Shown here: piece by piece, positions 12,136-23,082 of the stretch
How the letters are laid out: every line of letters starts with the position of its first letter
Position numbering within the stretch: the first letter of the stretch is position 1
NCBI RefSeq assembly: GCF_010015445.1
Contig: NC_053133.1
Coordinates: 23,889,922 to 23,953,921 of the forward strand
Origin: Perca fluviatilis
Lineage: Eukaryota > Chordata > Actinopteri > Perciformes > Percidae
Direction: 5' to 3'
DNA length: 64,000 nt
Program-made: the position numbers and the translations under genes
The notes under the pieces: model-generated
What the model was told of the DNA's origin: nothing
Seen by the model: only the letters and a program-made list of their open reading frames with translations
Databases searched by the model: none

Positions 12136-15100
12136 GTCAATTGTGCAAGCAGCTTATAACAACCCATATTTATGTGTAGTAAATGTTTGTTGTTAGGCGC
12201 TGACCTCTAGTTGATATAGTAACTATCACAGAAGCAAACAAGGAAGTAAAGTGACGAAGTATCACAGCTTCGGTCACTTTTTTAAATTAAACAACTTTGT
12301 ACTGACTCAAATCCGTGGCGTAGTTACGTCTGCGACTCATTTTAAACCGATGATTGATTTTTTACTAACCATAACCAACATTTTTTGTTGCCTAAACCTA
12401 AGTATTTTTGTTGCATAAACTTAACTAGTTCCGTTTCATAATGCTAACTACGTGTTTAAAACTGCGACCGGTACGTTGACGGTCACATGATTAAAACTGT
12501 CACTGTGGTCATCTGTTTAAAATGGCCACCGAGCGGCCATTTCACAACGTTAAATATAACAATCATATATGCGTTTTGGGAGTGTGTTGTTTAGGTATGA
12601 CAATGTGTTGCATTCAAGACATGGCACTTCTTTGCCACTCACAGTGGATACAAAATATCATATACTGTATGTGCCACCTGTGAGAGGAAAAAACAAGATG
12701 GGAACATATCCCAAGAAATGTGTTCTCCTTTGTCCCTAAGTTATCTGTTACGTTAGCAAGGTTTCTACTGTATATGGCAGCAGACCATCAGTCGCTGCCA
12801 CAATTCGCCCCTGCTTCATCCACCACTCATCTGCATAAAGAACCAGCCATATTGCACATGATCTAAAGGGTAAAAAATGGGCTGAGAAAACAGAGGGAAA
12901 GGGTCATTAAGCACCAGGTTGGGAGACAGAGAGAGACAGCTAGGGAGACATAGAGTCCCAACTTCATCAAGATTAATCACTGACATCTGGTGCCTTGGAG
13001 GACCTAGTTAGTAACCCTCTGTTTTCCCCCTGGTTGGGTGTGAATCATCGATGGCAGGCAGAGACGCAGGAAGCACGGCCCCGGATGCTTGTTGTATCTT
13101 TTGTCACACTGGGTGACAAAAGTATTTAATGAATGGCAGTGAGGGGGTAAAGTGTATACAAAAACACTTGTATTCAGATGGTAGTGCTGCCATAACAACT
13201 GACTTTAGATGGATGGATAGAAAAACTTTATTTTCTTTATAAGCCTTTATTTATATAAAGGTGTGACATCATTTCTTTAACAATGAAAATTATTTAGCAA
13301 AAATGTTAACCCTAAAAACCTGATTTAAGAAACCATGATTGAGATAGTATTAAGTGGAAAGGTCATTGAAATTTACATACGTGGCAAAATACTTCAAGGA
13401 CAATCATAAATCCTGGTTTTACATCATATGTGTGTGTGTGTATTCATGCGTCAGTTTAATTAGATATACGGTTTGGTTTTCATTCATCCAGCACAGGTTT
13501 ATGTAATCGATTGTGATCACCACTGTTAAAGCTCATAATGTGGGGAAACTCGAATCCATATCAGGTTGCCAGTTGGCAAAGGGACACTGAATTATATATA
13601 TATATAAAAAAGGTGGGGATCCTTGACATCTATTGGTTGATTTAACAGAGTCCTGCTTGCAGATTGCAGGGAGGAAGATGAATTGATGGCGAGGAGAGGA
13701 TAGACAGAGAAGGTCGTGGAAGAGTGGGAGCTTGAGGGGGGAAGTGGGGGTGAGGGGGCGGGGAGTCAGATTCCTCTCTATTAACTATGGGCCTGAAGGA
13801 GGCTCTTCTTACTAGCGCCAGATTCTGGCAACGCTATGTTATTATGTTCGGTTTAGGGCCCTGGGCTCTGGCTTATAAAGAAACAGTCTGACCCACATCT
13901 ACACAAGCTTCTTCAGACACCATTATATTTGTTATTATTTCAATAGGCAGGGCTGAGCCAACGTTGACGCGTGCAGGGGTGGACAAGTCGATGCTACGAT
14001 AAGCTGGATGATTAGGTAAGAGTGGGATATTAAGACGCGTTGCAAAGGGAGACTGAAAACGGCAGTCTGGTACTGTGTAGCAGAGGAAATCTGACTATGT
14101 ATTTTTGTCTTTTTGAAATTGTAAAATTGAGATCATCATGTGACTTTTTTCAATGATGGTTATCTTGCTTTCGGAGACCGTCTTCGCTAGAAAAACGATA
14201 CCATTGATCGACCATATCAAGCATTCTTGTCTTTGAGTTTACGGTTTGTGCTCTGTCTTTAACAACTGTCAACAGAATTTTCTTAACCCTGATTTTGGAC
14301 TTTGTAATACTTATCATAGCCCTGCATGGATATCTCCTGGAACTTGGATAACTTAGTCAAATATCAGCTCAGGACATTTCTTATAGGACAGATGTTGAAA
14401 ATATGTTGTTTTTTAGGAAATCTAGCAACCTATAAGGAGAGCAAAAAAGCCTGCAGAGTAACAAAAACCTGATTTACTCCGGATAAAGTGAAGTCTCCCA
14501 CATTAGAGTTCATACAAACCTTGTAAAATCAAAGATGGGACCTGCCTTGCTCACCGACTGACGTTTTCAGTGTTCAGCAGTAGAATGCTCCACCGATGGC
14601 ACCATTGAGCGTTTTGGTCAATGAGCAAGGAAGGAGTCCTGCAACATTTTTGATTTAATTTTGTATTGACTTTAATTGAAGACATATTTCTCTATTGGAA
14701 TAAATAATGATTTTTGTTACTCAGCCCCAGCCCTCTTATGCTGTTTTTTCCTCAGCTCAAAGTTGGTTTTTAAAGATGACTATATTAATGCCCATAAAGG
14801 TTACATGCTTTTTGGAGTCGCTCTGATAAACAATGACGCCGGATCAGAAAATGCTAACATAATTCATCTTTGAATTGAACTTCTTGCTCATTGGACCTTT
14901 TTTTTGTTGTTGCTTTCTGAACAATACGTTTTAATAACAAAAACTTTTTTGGCACTCGGCTATAACTTAGAAAAACTTACTTACATCTGAGCGTCTATTT
15001 GATAAAGTGAGGGTTAAAAAAAACAACACATCATGTTAATCTGGCTCAGACAGGCTCTGTTCTTTGTGGTCTCAACAAATATAATATCCCATTTGAGTCA

Positions 15101-17519
15101 TCTATCCTGCATTTCCAAGGGCGTCATCTCATTATTGATTTGAGGAAAGTGAAGAGATATGGATATTACTAGGCTGAAGGCCATATAGGTACTGAAGGTG
15201 ATTCATGGGCGGGTCTTCCTCATAATTCAGACCCTGGACAAATAGTTCATTTCCAACAGTGTTGGCATTTGAAGTAATCAAATCCTTGAGTTGAATTTAA
15301 AGCAGGGCCAGAGGCGGATCTGTACCTTGTGCATACCTGGAAGACTCCTGTGAGGTCTCGCAGTTATCTTTCAATTACCACCACAATATACTTCTCCTCC
15401 ACACACAAACACCCACCATACATAATCCACTGTAAGCTGTGGCCTTGAACAGTGCCTACTGTTTCTGTCGCATAACTATTAAATGGATTTTTTGCTATTT
15501 TTATTTCTTCTTTTTTAGCAATCACTGCAGTATATTTTATCGTAATGGTTGCCATTGTTGCACAAAATCACTAGAAGATTATCGTTGTGCAGATGGGGAT
15601 GAAAGAGTAGTTCTCGCAGTGCAATTTTTTTTTTTTACTGCAGGGACTAACCATTATCATTTTCCTGACCATGCCCTTTCTGGTAATTCTTCTCCATGTA
15701 GCCTCAACCTTTCTTATGGCTGTCAGTTGTAGAGAACCAATTAACATATTGTGTCCGAGGGAGTCATTCATCCCAAAACTCCTTAGCTTCCCCTCCCTCT
15801 GTTTTGTCACACTGCAAGCTAGTTGGTAGAGTCACACAAATTAGTGGTGTGGGCTGGAAGGCTCAATTACCTTTTAAGGACTTTAGAGGTAGTCTGTGTC
15901 CGTGTCAGCCTGTCTCAGGGCTTCCTCCAACCTGCCTCAGTAAGGGCATGAAACGAGAAGGGGAGCGGGGAGAAAGGAAGCAGAAAAAGAAGAGCAATTG
16001 GTGTGCAAGGGCTGGGTTGAATTTCCAAATGATCTAATTCCTGTGTCTGCAGAGAGTCTCACTGCTGGCATCCCTGTTTCCCTTAGAGACAATGGCAACT
16101 CTCTTCTTCTCATCAGCCCACCTCAGTCTCACCTCAGCACTTCCCCTCCCTCCTTCCTCCCACATCTCTCCCTATCTTCTATTGTGTGCCACTGCAAGCG
16201 AGGGGACAGCCAGCAGAAAGTCCATTTGAATAAGATGGCAGGGGTGTATTCTCAGAGGAGCAGCACCACTCTGTGAGCTGTGCCAGGCCTGGCCATGTTA
16301 TCCATCTGTGACCATGTAATGGAGATGGATACTGTACCGCTGGCAGGCTAAATTGGAAGAGATACATGGGCCAGTAGATATCAAGCATCTCAAAGTGTGA
16401 AAAAGCTGCAAGCATTGAATATGTAAAGCAAGAGGCAAGTGTGGTAGCACTGTGATCTGTGAGATATCAGTATTGCTGATACTTGGGAGTACTCCTATGG
16501 TTCCCTCAATATAGAGACTTAAAAATTCTGTGTTATGACGAAGTGAGTCGCAATTTTGAAGCTGCTCCAATTGTTTCTACTGGTTATGATACAATGAAGT
16601 CAGTTGCTGAGAACTAGGAATATAGCAATATTGGTACAACAAAGTCCAACGCCTCAAGAAACACAAGCCAGTTAGATGATCATGGTGATAGGGTTGTAAT
16701 CTGGCAATTTGGCCAGGGGAAGTCATTCTGTAAACTGTGGTGGATATTTACAACAGTGTTGGTAATTGCCTTCACTTTCTTTTCCACACAAGTTTGGCTA
16801 ACCTGGGAGCCTGTTTAAGACCTTTCATCTTAACCAGGCTCTGACATGTTTAACCATGTAAATGTCTCCTAGTATTTATATATTACCACTTTGCAACAGC
16901 AATCATGTTTCGATGGAGTTGCTATGCAGTTTAGATTACGTTTTTATCAACCTACTGAGGAGAAGTTAAGTAACGTATCAGTCCAGTTGCAAAATGTTGA
17001 TACAAAACATTGACTGAGTGTTTAATTTGTTTCTCATCAGTATTTGCTCTTGTAACAATATCTGCTTGCAGTAACAAAACCATGAATAACATTAACATTT
17101 TACATAGTTTAGGGACTCTCAAACCACAGGGTTAAACCTGCTTTAACTGTTGTTGTTTGGCCACTTGGGGGAAGTGGAAACAAGTTGGTTACACAACATT
17201 GACATATCATCACCTTTTAAGTTGGTGTGCTGAATTAGTTACACAGCAACACAATTATTAATTTGGCGTTTCTGGCCAAGTCCAATATTCACTCTCTTTT
17301 ATCTCTGTTTTTGGTCACTACCAATTGCTGAGGGAAATGTCTGGCTCTTTAGCTGCAAACGTAGCATTTTTTTGTCATTTGAAAAAACGTTTTTGCCACT
17401 GAACATAATCCAAGAAAGAAATACGTTTTCCTTGAAAATGTATTTGGCAAAACAAGTTGTATATCTACGAGTCTTGTGTCGCGGTTCTGTATTGCGTGTC
17501 GCGATCTCATTAATGCAGC
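12136..17519. other. No gene seen; a few repeat scraps
   Basis: Mostly AT-rich single-copy-looking DNA. At 12340-12450 there is a CCTAAACCTAA-type stretch of the kind found in dispersed fish repeats. A GA-rich block lies at 13670-13760, and a gene-poor but GC-richer part at 15800-16280 holds several overlapping frames on both strands with no recognisable product. No RNA gene was found. Confidence 0.5.
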
Positions 17520-17523
17520 GTTA

Positions 17524-17770
17524 TGTCCTTCACATACGCATGGCTGCACGGACATATTTCGGATGCCAACGCGACCATCAGACAGAGACCTTGGGAGGAG
17601 CAGTAACAAGAAAGGAGGGGTGGTTGTGGTGCTTGTGAACAACAGGTTCTGTAACCCCAGGCACATTACCATTAAAGAAAGCATCTGTAACCACATATTG
17701 AACTGTTGGCCGTGAGTCTTGCGTTCATATTATCTGCCAAGGGAGTTTACATGCAAGACTGGTCCTCTTC
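17524..17770 (+). pseudogene. Relic of a non-LTR retrotransposon endonuclease domain
   Basis: The plus-strand frame at 17560-17715 contains KKGGVVVVLVNN followed by RFCNPRHITIKE. After a frameshift, YYLPREF follows at about 17732-17752. This string is characteristic of the apurinic-type endonuclease domain at the N-terminus of the ORF2 protein of fish LINEs (CR1/L2/Rex-like group), which nicks target DNA to prime reverse transcription. Here it is a short broken piece with at least one frameshift. Neither the catalytic remainder nor the reverse transcriptase follows. LINE type is not assigned. Confidence 0.62.
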
Positions 17771-17911
17771 ATTTAGTCAGTTAAAAAAATTAATCTACTG
17801 TGCTTAGTGTTCTAAAATGTTCTTGTAGTTGATTTAATAAAACCCAGACATGTTTTTCTTCTTATTTATATTTATTGTGGTGGTATGTTTAATGCCAAGT
17901 CAGAACTGGGT

Positions 17912-18142
17912 GAATACAGTTCAATTGTATTTATGTTGTGCACCATCCCAACAGAGGTTATCTTATGACACTTTTCATACAGAGCAGGTCTACACTATAC
18001 TTTCATTCACAAGGACCCAACATTGCCCCATGAGCAAGCACTGGTGACAGTGGCAAGAAAAAACTCCCCTATAACTGGCTGGAAGAAAACTCAAACAGAA
18101 CCGGGCTGTAGGTGGACAGCCATCTGCCTTTGACCAGTTGGT
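17912..18142 (+). repeat. Dispersed fish repeat fragment
   Basis: The block contains TCAATTGTATTTATGTTGTG, then GGTCTACACTATACTTT, then AAGGACCCAACATTGCCCC, then GGCAAGAAAAAACTCCCCT and an AGAACCGGGCTGTAGGTGG-like end. This order is familiar from an abundant interspersed family in percomorph genomes that ends just before a GA-rich tract, as it does here. I cannot name the superfamily from sequence alone. The overlapping frames on both strands are not genes. Confidence 0.55.
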
Positions 18143-18170
18143 TGAGAGAGAGAGAGAGAAAGAGAGAGAG
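18143..18170. repeat. (GA)n tract
   Basis: Short, nearly pure GA run directly following the dispersed repeat fragment. Confidence 0.9.
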
Positions 18171-18419
18171 ACTGAAAGAGAATTGTTAGTAAGACTGGCC
18201 AAAAGTATAAAAATAAGATTCAAGTTGCAATAAGCCAGAATTATCATTTTGACGAATAGTGAAATGCTCGGACAAGTAATCCTCCGGAGGTATTGCATAG
18301 AAGGGTATGTATGCGTATGTTTTTGAGATGGAATATTTTGATGAACACATCTTTAAAAAGATGCATATTTTATAAAAGCTGCATCAAATGACATACAATT
18401 TGGTAAATTTTACTCTTAA

Positions 18420-18690
18420 TGCAGAGTTAAATTTTCAGTCTCTATTCAGTGTATATATTTAACTCAACATGATGAGAATTTACTCTATGTAAAATAAAAT
18501 GAAAAACAACTCTACTGCCATTTCACTCAATATAAGATTGTTTTTTACTCATCATTTAATTGTTTTTTACTCAACACTGAGTTGTATTTTACTCAACATA
18601 GAATTGTATTTACTCAATAGAGTTGTATTTACTCAACATATGATTGTTTTTTACTCAACATAGGATTTCACTCAAGGTCAAATTAGTATT
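18420..18690. repeat. Degenerate ~20-bp minisatellite (TTTACTCAACAT unit)
   Basis: The motif TTTACTCAACAT, with variants ACTCATCATT, ACTCAACACTGAG and ACTCAATAGAG, recurs about ten times at roughly 18-28 bp spacing, usually followed by a GATTGTTTT- or GAATTGTATT-like spacer. Units differ in length and bases, which suggests an old tandem expansion. It has no coding potential. Confidence 0.65.
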
Positions 18691-19448
18691 TAACAAAGTA
18701 CACTTTCTTCTTTTTCTTTAAGATGCATGGATGTGCAATACATCAAAAGACTTGGTGTTTAACAGTTTTCATAACATCAAATACAAAGTTGACCTCTGTT
18801 CACCCTTAATAAATGTAAATAAAAAATAAAGGCAATATATTGCTACGCACATACAGATTAGTTTAGTAGGACAATATTTCAGTGAAGCATTGGCTCCTGC
18901 CCTGAGTGCATTCCAATAAGATGTATTTTTTCTATGCCCAAGCTGACCAAGAAGTCACAGTCAGCAGTTAAATTCACACATTACAGAGGATGGCGGGTCA
19001 TATTTTATTTATTGATATTGTTTGATATATTTATAAGTCTAAGCTCATGTATTATACATGTGGTCTTAAGGTCCGTATAAATCTTTGCACAACAGGGAAA
19101 ACAATGTGATGAAAAGAAATACAGGCCCAAGAATTGGTAGGCGCACCATGATCAGTGGGATCCCATTAATAGAAGCGATAAATCAAAATATGAAGGCCAG
19201 AATATAATATTTAGCATATTTATTTGCGTCTGTTTAGGTTGTGTTCATTGTTGAATTGAATACAGTCAGACTAAATATTAAGCTCGGAAATGTCTTAATT
19301 AGTGTGTTCCTCACTGTGCATAGAACACATTTGTTGATTTTAATTTGGACAAAACCTGAATAGATATTGTAGTAGTGTCATAGTGTGTTTGATTAATTAT
19401 AAGTCTTGCTTGCTCTAATCAATGAATGTCAGCTCTGCAGTACTGTTG

Positions 19449-19452
<4 letters not shown>
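18691..19452. other. No gene seen
   Basis: AT-rich sequence with no recognisable repeat or coding signal. Confidence 0.55.

Positions 19453-19519
<67 letters not shown>
19453..19519. repeat. (AT)n microsatellite
   Basis: Uninterrupted AT dinucleotide run of about 67 bp. Confidence 0.97.
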
Positions 19520-19521
<2 letters not shown>

Positions 19522-20502
19522 CACACTTTTCTGACTCAGGAATCTGAACGATAAATCTTTCACTACCTATTCTTGTCAGAAACACTTCTTTATCTGTTCC
19601 TACTTTATCTGGTGCACAACTGAATGAGTAGCAGCGCTGTAGTGTATGGGAAATGGTATTTTAGGTGCAAAAAAGGGACACATGGCTTTCACACTCAATA
19701 CTACATGGAATAACAGCTTTTGCACATATTTGAAAAGGTATGTTTCAAAATCAGATACATTTCCTTTCTGCCAGCTTTACCATATAGCCTGTTTAACTAC
19801 CTGCATGCCAAAAAAAGGCTTTTGTTGTCTGCCCAATATCTACTTTTGCTTGAAAATTGTTGAAATGATCATTTCAATGCAAAGTATTATTAGTATAGAT
19901 TATTTCTGATATAGCATGTGAAAGGTAACTTTGGGGATGTATTATTGTCATTAGTTTTTATCAGAAGGGATATTGAGGGGCTGACTGAGGAACTCTTTGT
20001 TGTTAGGGAACTTTGATCCTCCACCAGGGGTCACTGTTGTGCAGGGGGATTGATCTCAACTAACCCCCTCCTGAGAAGATCAATGAGCCCAATTCTCTAT
20101 GGTAACCCCTTCCCCCCCCAACTCCCTTCTGTGCATCTCGATGTTTCACTGTGTGTCTGTGTCTTGTATATGTGTGAAAGAAAGAGAGTGAGAGGGAAAT
20201 AAGAGGACGAGAGAGAGAGTGAGTGTTTGTGTGTGCATTCACAGTTGTCATTTCAATGCGCTGTCATTATTCTAGTTGAGAATATGTAGCGCTAAGTAGT
20301 CACAGGCAAAGCAAACTACTGAATGTGAAAGTGGTCCTTGTGTAGGTGCCAGTCTGGACTTGGGTACTGGTCTTGAATGTGAAATGCTTTCTGCACAATT
20401 TACACATGGTACTCTGGCAGCAAGGTGAGCCAGTAACCCCACACAAGTCAGAAAGTGTTAGCCATACGACTGCTCACATGTAAACTTCTCTAAGTCTGCT
20501 CC
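19520..20502. other. No gene seen
   Basis: The frame at 19646-19909 (87 codons) has no family signature. A GA-rich patch lies at 20178-20224. Nothing else is recognised. Confidence 0.55.
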
Positions 20503-20527
20503 TGTGTGTGTGTATATATATATATAA

Positions 20528-20602
<75 letters not shown>
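20503..20602. repeat. (TG)n/(TA)n/(TG)n compound microsatellite
   Basis: A short TG run, then TATATATA, then about 34 TG units ending at 20602. Confidence 0.97.
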
Positions 20603-20604
<2 letters not shown>

Positions 20605-20608
20605 ATCT

Positions 20609-21100
20609 ACTAGGGGTGTAACCATACATTAATCTATGTATCAATTCAATGATCTATGATCCAGTATGGAAATCCAAAGTGAAAAAGATAGATACATATA
20701 ATCTGTAATATTGTTTTATTAAATTCCCACATCATATTTATTCTTTTTATTGTAAAGAATAGCTTTTTGTACATTTGAATGTCGGCAGTTGCTGGTTGTG
20801 TTTAGCCGCTACAGAGCTCCGGGACGCTGGCTACCAGCGGCAGTTGTTTAGCCGCCAATAGGTGACTATGAGCCGGCTACAGGCTACAGGCTCCATGTAG
20901 TGGAGTTTAGCCAGAAAAAGTGAGCGACATGCAGCAATGACAGTTAAGTTTAGGCACCAAAATGACTGGTTAAGTTTAGGGGAAGGTCGTTGTTAAAACA
21001 CTCCAGAGGAACGAACAAGCGTTTTCTGGGTGACAATATTTAGTTATCGCCGCAAAGTGAACTCCACTCTATGGCTTGAAAGCGCTGTGTTTTATGTTGA
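20609..21100 (+). repeat. Probable hAT-like 5' end plus a second repeat fragment
   Basis: CTAGGGGTGTAACCATACA directly after the microsatellite resembles the terminal sequence of a common vertebrate hAT group. No matching inverted end was found downstream, so the piece is truncated. From about 20935, GTTAAGTTTAGGCACCAAAA and GGTTAAGTTTAGGGGAAGG look like another dispersed fish repeat. Both boundaries are uncertain. Confidence 0.35.
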
Positions 21101-22428
21101 CACCACGTTGTGCTGTTTCATTTTGACATTATTTTCCATTGGATATTGAAGTTCATAAATAATTGTCGTGGCATGGCTGGCCGAGTGGCATAATATCCAT
21201 GAGGATTTAATTCTTGCATATTTTGTCATTTTCAAAAATCATAGTTAAAAAAATTAAAATATTTTCTTATTTATTTAAAAAAATAATTAAAATTAAAATT
21301 TTATTTTTTTCATAGTATTTGGTAGACACCAGTTCCAACTGGTTGTCAAGAATACAGTGGGCACTCTTTTCTTGAAAGTGAAATACATATTTAAAACAAG
21401 CACTAGTTAGGAAATTTAGCTAACTTCCATTGGATTGTTTTTTTATTATTATTATTTAGGTGAACTATAAATAATCTAAATAATGTACTGTTTTTGTGTT
21501 TTTTTGGTGGTTTATCGTGCACTCAGCTCATGCCCACAGCCATTGTGTAATGCCTCATAAAATCTCAAACATCAAGCCATAAGTATTTACAAACGGTGTC
21601 ATTTACCCATACATTGCTTTAATGTGCGAAACATTTCCAAAAAAAGAACATTTGTTTAAAAAGATGCCTATGACAAAATCCCCCACTTTCTGTAGGGAGC
21701 TCCTACAAAAATAAAATCCAGAAGCACACAAAATGCTGAGCTAAGTTTTAATAATACAAATGTCTGTAGTTTCCTTAAATGGGCAAACCATCTGTTCCAG
21801 GCAGCCTGAAGCCTCCCTGTTCTAATTGTCCCGTCTGTGGTGTTTGATATGCATAATTAGACTTTTAATAATCTTTGCTATCCAGGTGATGTTTGCCATG
21901 AGTTCACAGAAATTTATATTTCCCCATTGGTTGTAATGGGTATTATGAATCTCCCATTGCCTGTGTCCTACTCTGTTGAGTAATAATTATATAACACTAC
22001 AAGCAACCTCTTTCATATTACACATTCATTTGAAGCATTGGTAATACAATAATCAATATTTTTATATTAGCAATGGTTCAAATGTCTAATATTAAAGGGG
22101 TCTCTCGTAATGATCCTGCCCAGCACCACACGGTAGACACACAAAGGTACATTGGAGCCTTCTCTTCTTTAGTTGGTGGAAAGTTAAACAGAGCTAAAAG
22201 GACAGTGAATATTGGACTTGGTTGGCACAACCACCCCCCCCTCTGAATGAATGCTAATGTTACCACATGTCTTCCCGGTGTGTAAATAAGCTAACACTTT
22301 TTCCTATCTATTTTATAAGGAGAGAGCAAAGGACAAAGGTCTTCATAACTTATTGTGCTGCCCCCAAGTGGCCAAAACAAATCATCTTAATGATTGAAAA
22401 TTAGCACATTCTATTACACAGTGATTTT
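21101..22428. other. No gene seen; possible conserved noncoding block at 21780-21990
   Basis: AT-rich DNA with poly-A/T tracts around 21235-21310. The stretch 21780-21990 is less repetitive and contains ATGCATAATTAG (an octamer/homeodomain-like motif) and TTTAATAATC. It might be an enhancer, judged only by motif content. Confidence 0.4.
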
Positions 22429-23082
22429 CAACAGGGGGTCCAGGACCCCTAGGGGGTCATAAGAGTTAGTGCAGGATGTCATTCTTTTCGGATGTCTGTT
22501 TTTGTATGTCCGTTACCTTCCGGTTTCTTTATGTTGTAATTTTAAACTCTGGTGGATTTATGAGGACTATGGTTATCTGCTCCTCAGATCTCTGCAGGGT
22601 AAATCCAGACAGCTAGCTAGACTATCTGTCCAATCTGAGTTTTCTGTTGCACGACTAAAACAACCTTTGAATGTACACATGTTCCACCAAAACGAGTTCC
22701 TTCCTGAGCCTGTTTTGCAGAGGCACTGTGTGTCCACTCAGCGCTTAGCACCGCCCAAGACGATTGTTATTGGTTTAAAAAACACCAATAAACCAGAGCA
22801 CGTTTTTCTCCCATCCCGGATTTCTGTGTAGACTAGCCAGACCTTCCTCCGCAGCGCTGTGGAAGAAGGTCTGGCAAGGCAAGACTATAGATAAGGTAAC
22901 CACTAAATTAGCCATACAGTTAAGCTTAAGGAGTCACTGTGCCTTCCACATGTATGTTTATCATCTATTTTGCCCAGTTTAATATGTAACTCAATTGTAT
23001 ACAATATATGCAGTAGGGGGTCCCTACTCATACTCTCTTTCGGCTTAGGGTCCCTGGCCTAAAAAGGCGTTGAAGACCACTG
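22429..23082. mobile_element. hAT-like MITE hosting a snap-back repeat
   Basis: The left end CAGTGATTTTCAAC and the right end GTTGAAGACCACTG are inverted copies with two mismatches. CAGTG tips are common in hAT elements. The next blocks (GGGGTCCAGGACCCC on the left, GGGGTCCCTACT on the right) are also G/C-box rich. The flanking 8-mers (CTATTACA and CCTAGAAC) do not match, so no target duplication supports the call, and the element may be old. A minus-strand copy of the snap-back repeat lies inside and must be the younger insertion. Confidence 0.55.
22470..22884 (-). repeat. Snap-back repeat, copy 2
   Basis: On the minus strand this matches the 3130-6635 family in order: the hairpin (GCCAGACC..GGTCTGGC) at 22835-22877, then TTGGTTTAAA-flanking sequence, the GGAACTCGTTTTGGTGGAACA block, ACTCAGATTGGACAGATAGT and GCAGAGATCTGAGGAGCAG. 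It is nearly full length and uninterrupted, so it serves as the reference that shows where copy 1 is broken. Its distal end (22470-22500) is degraded. The frame at 22469-22831 is an artefact of this repeat. Confidence 0.82.

Noticed and set aside
5132..20602. CRISPR-like regular repeats
   Set aside because: The regular arrays in the window are microsatellites or diverged minisatellites with no conserved repeat and unique-spacer organisation, and the sequence is eukaryotic.
22469..22831. 120-codon open frame
   Set aside because: Lies wholly within a snap-back repeat copy, and the other copies do not preserve it.
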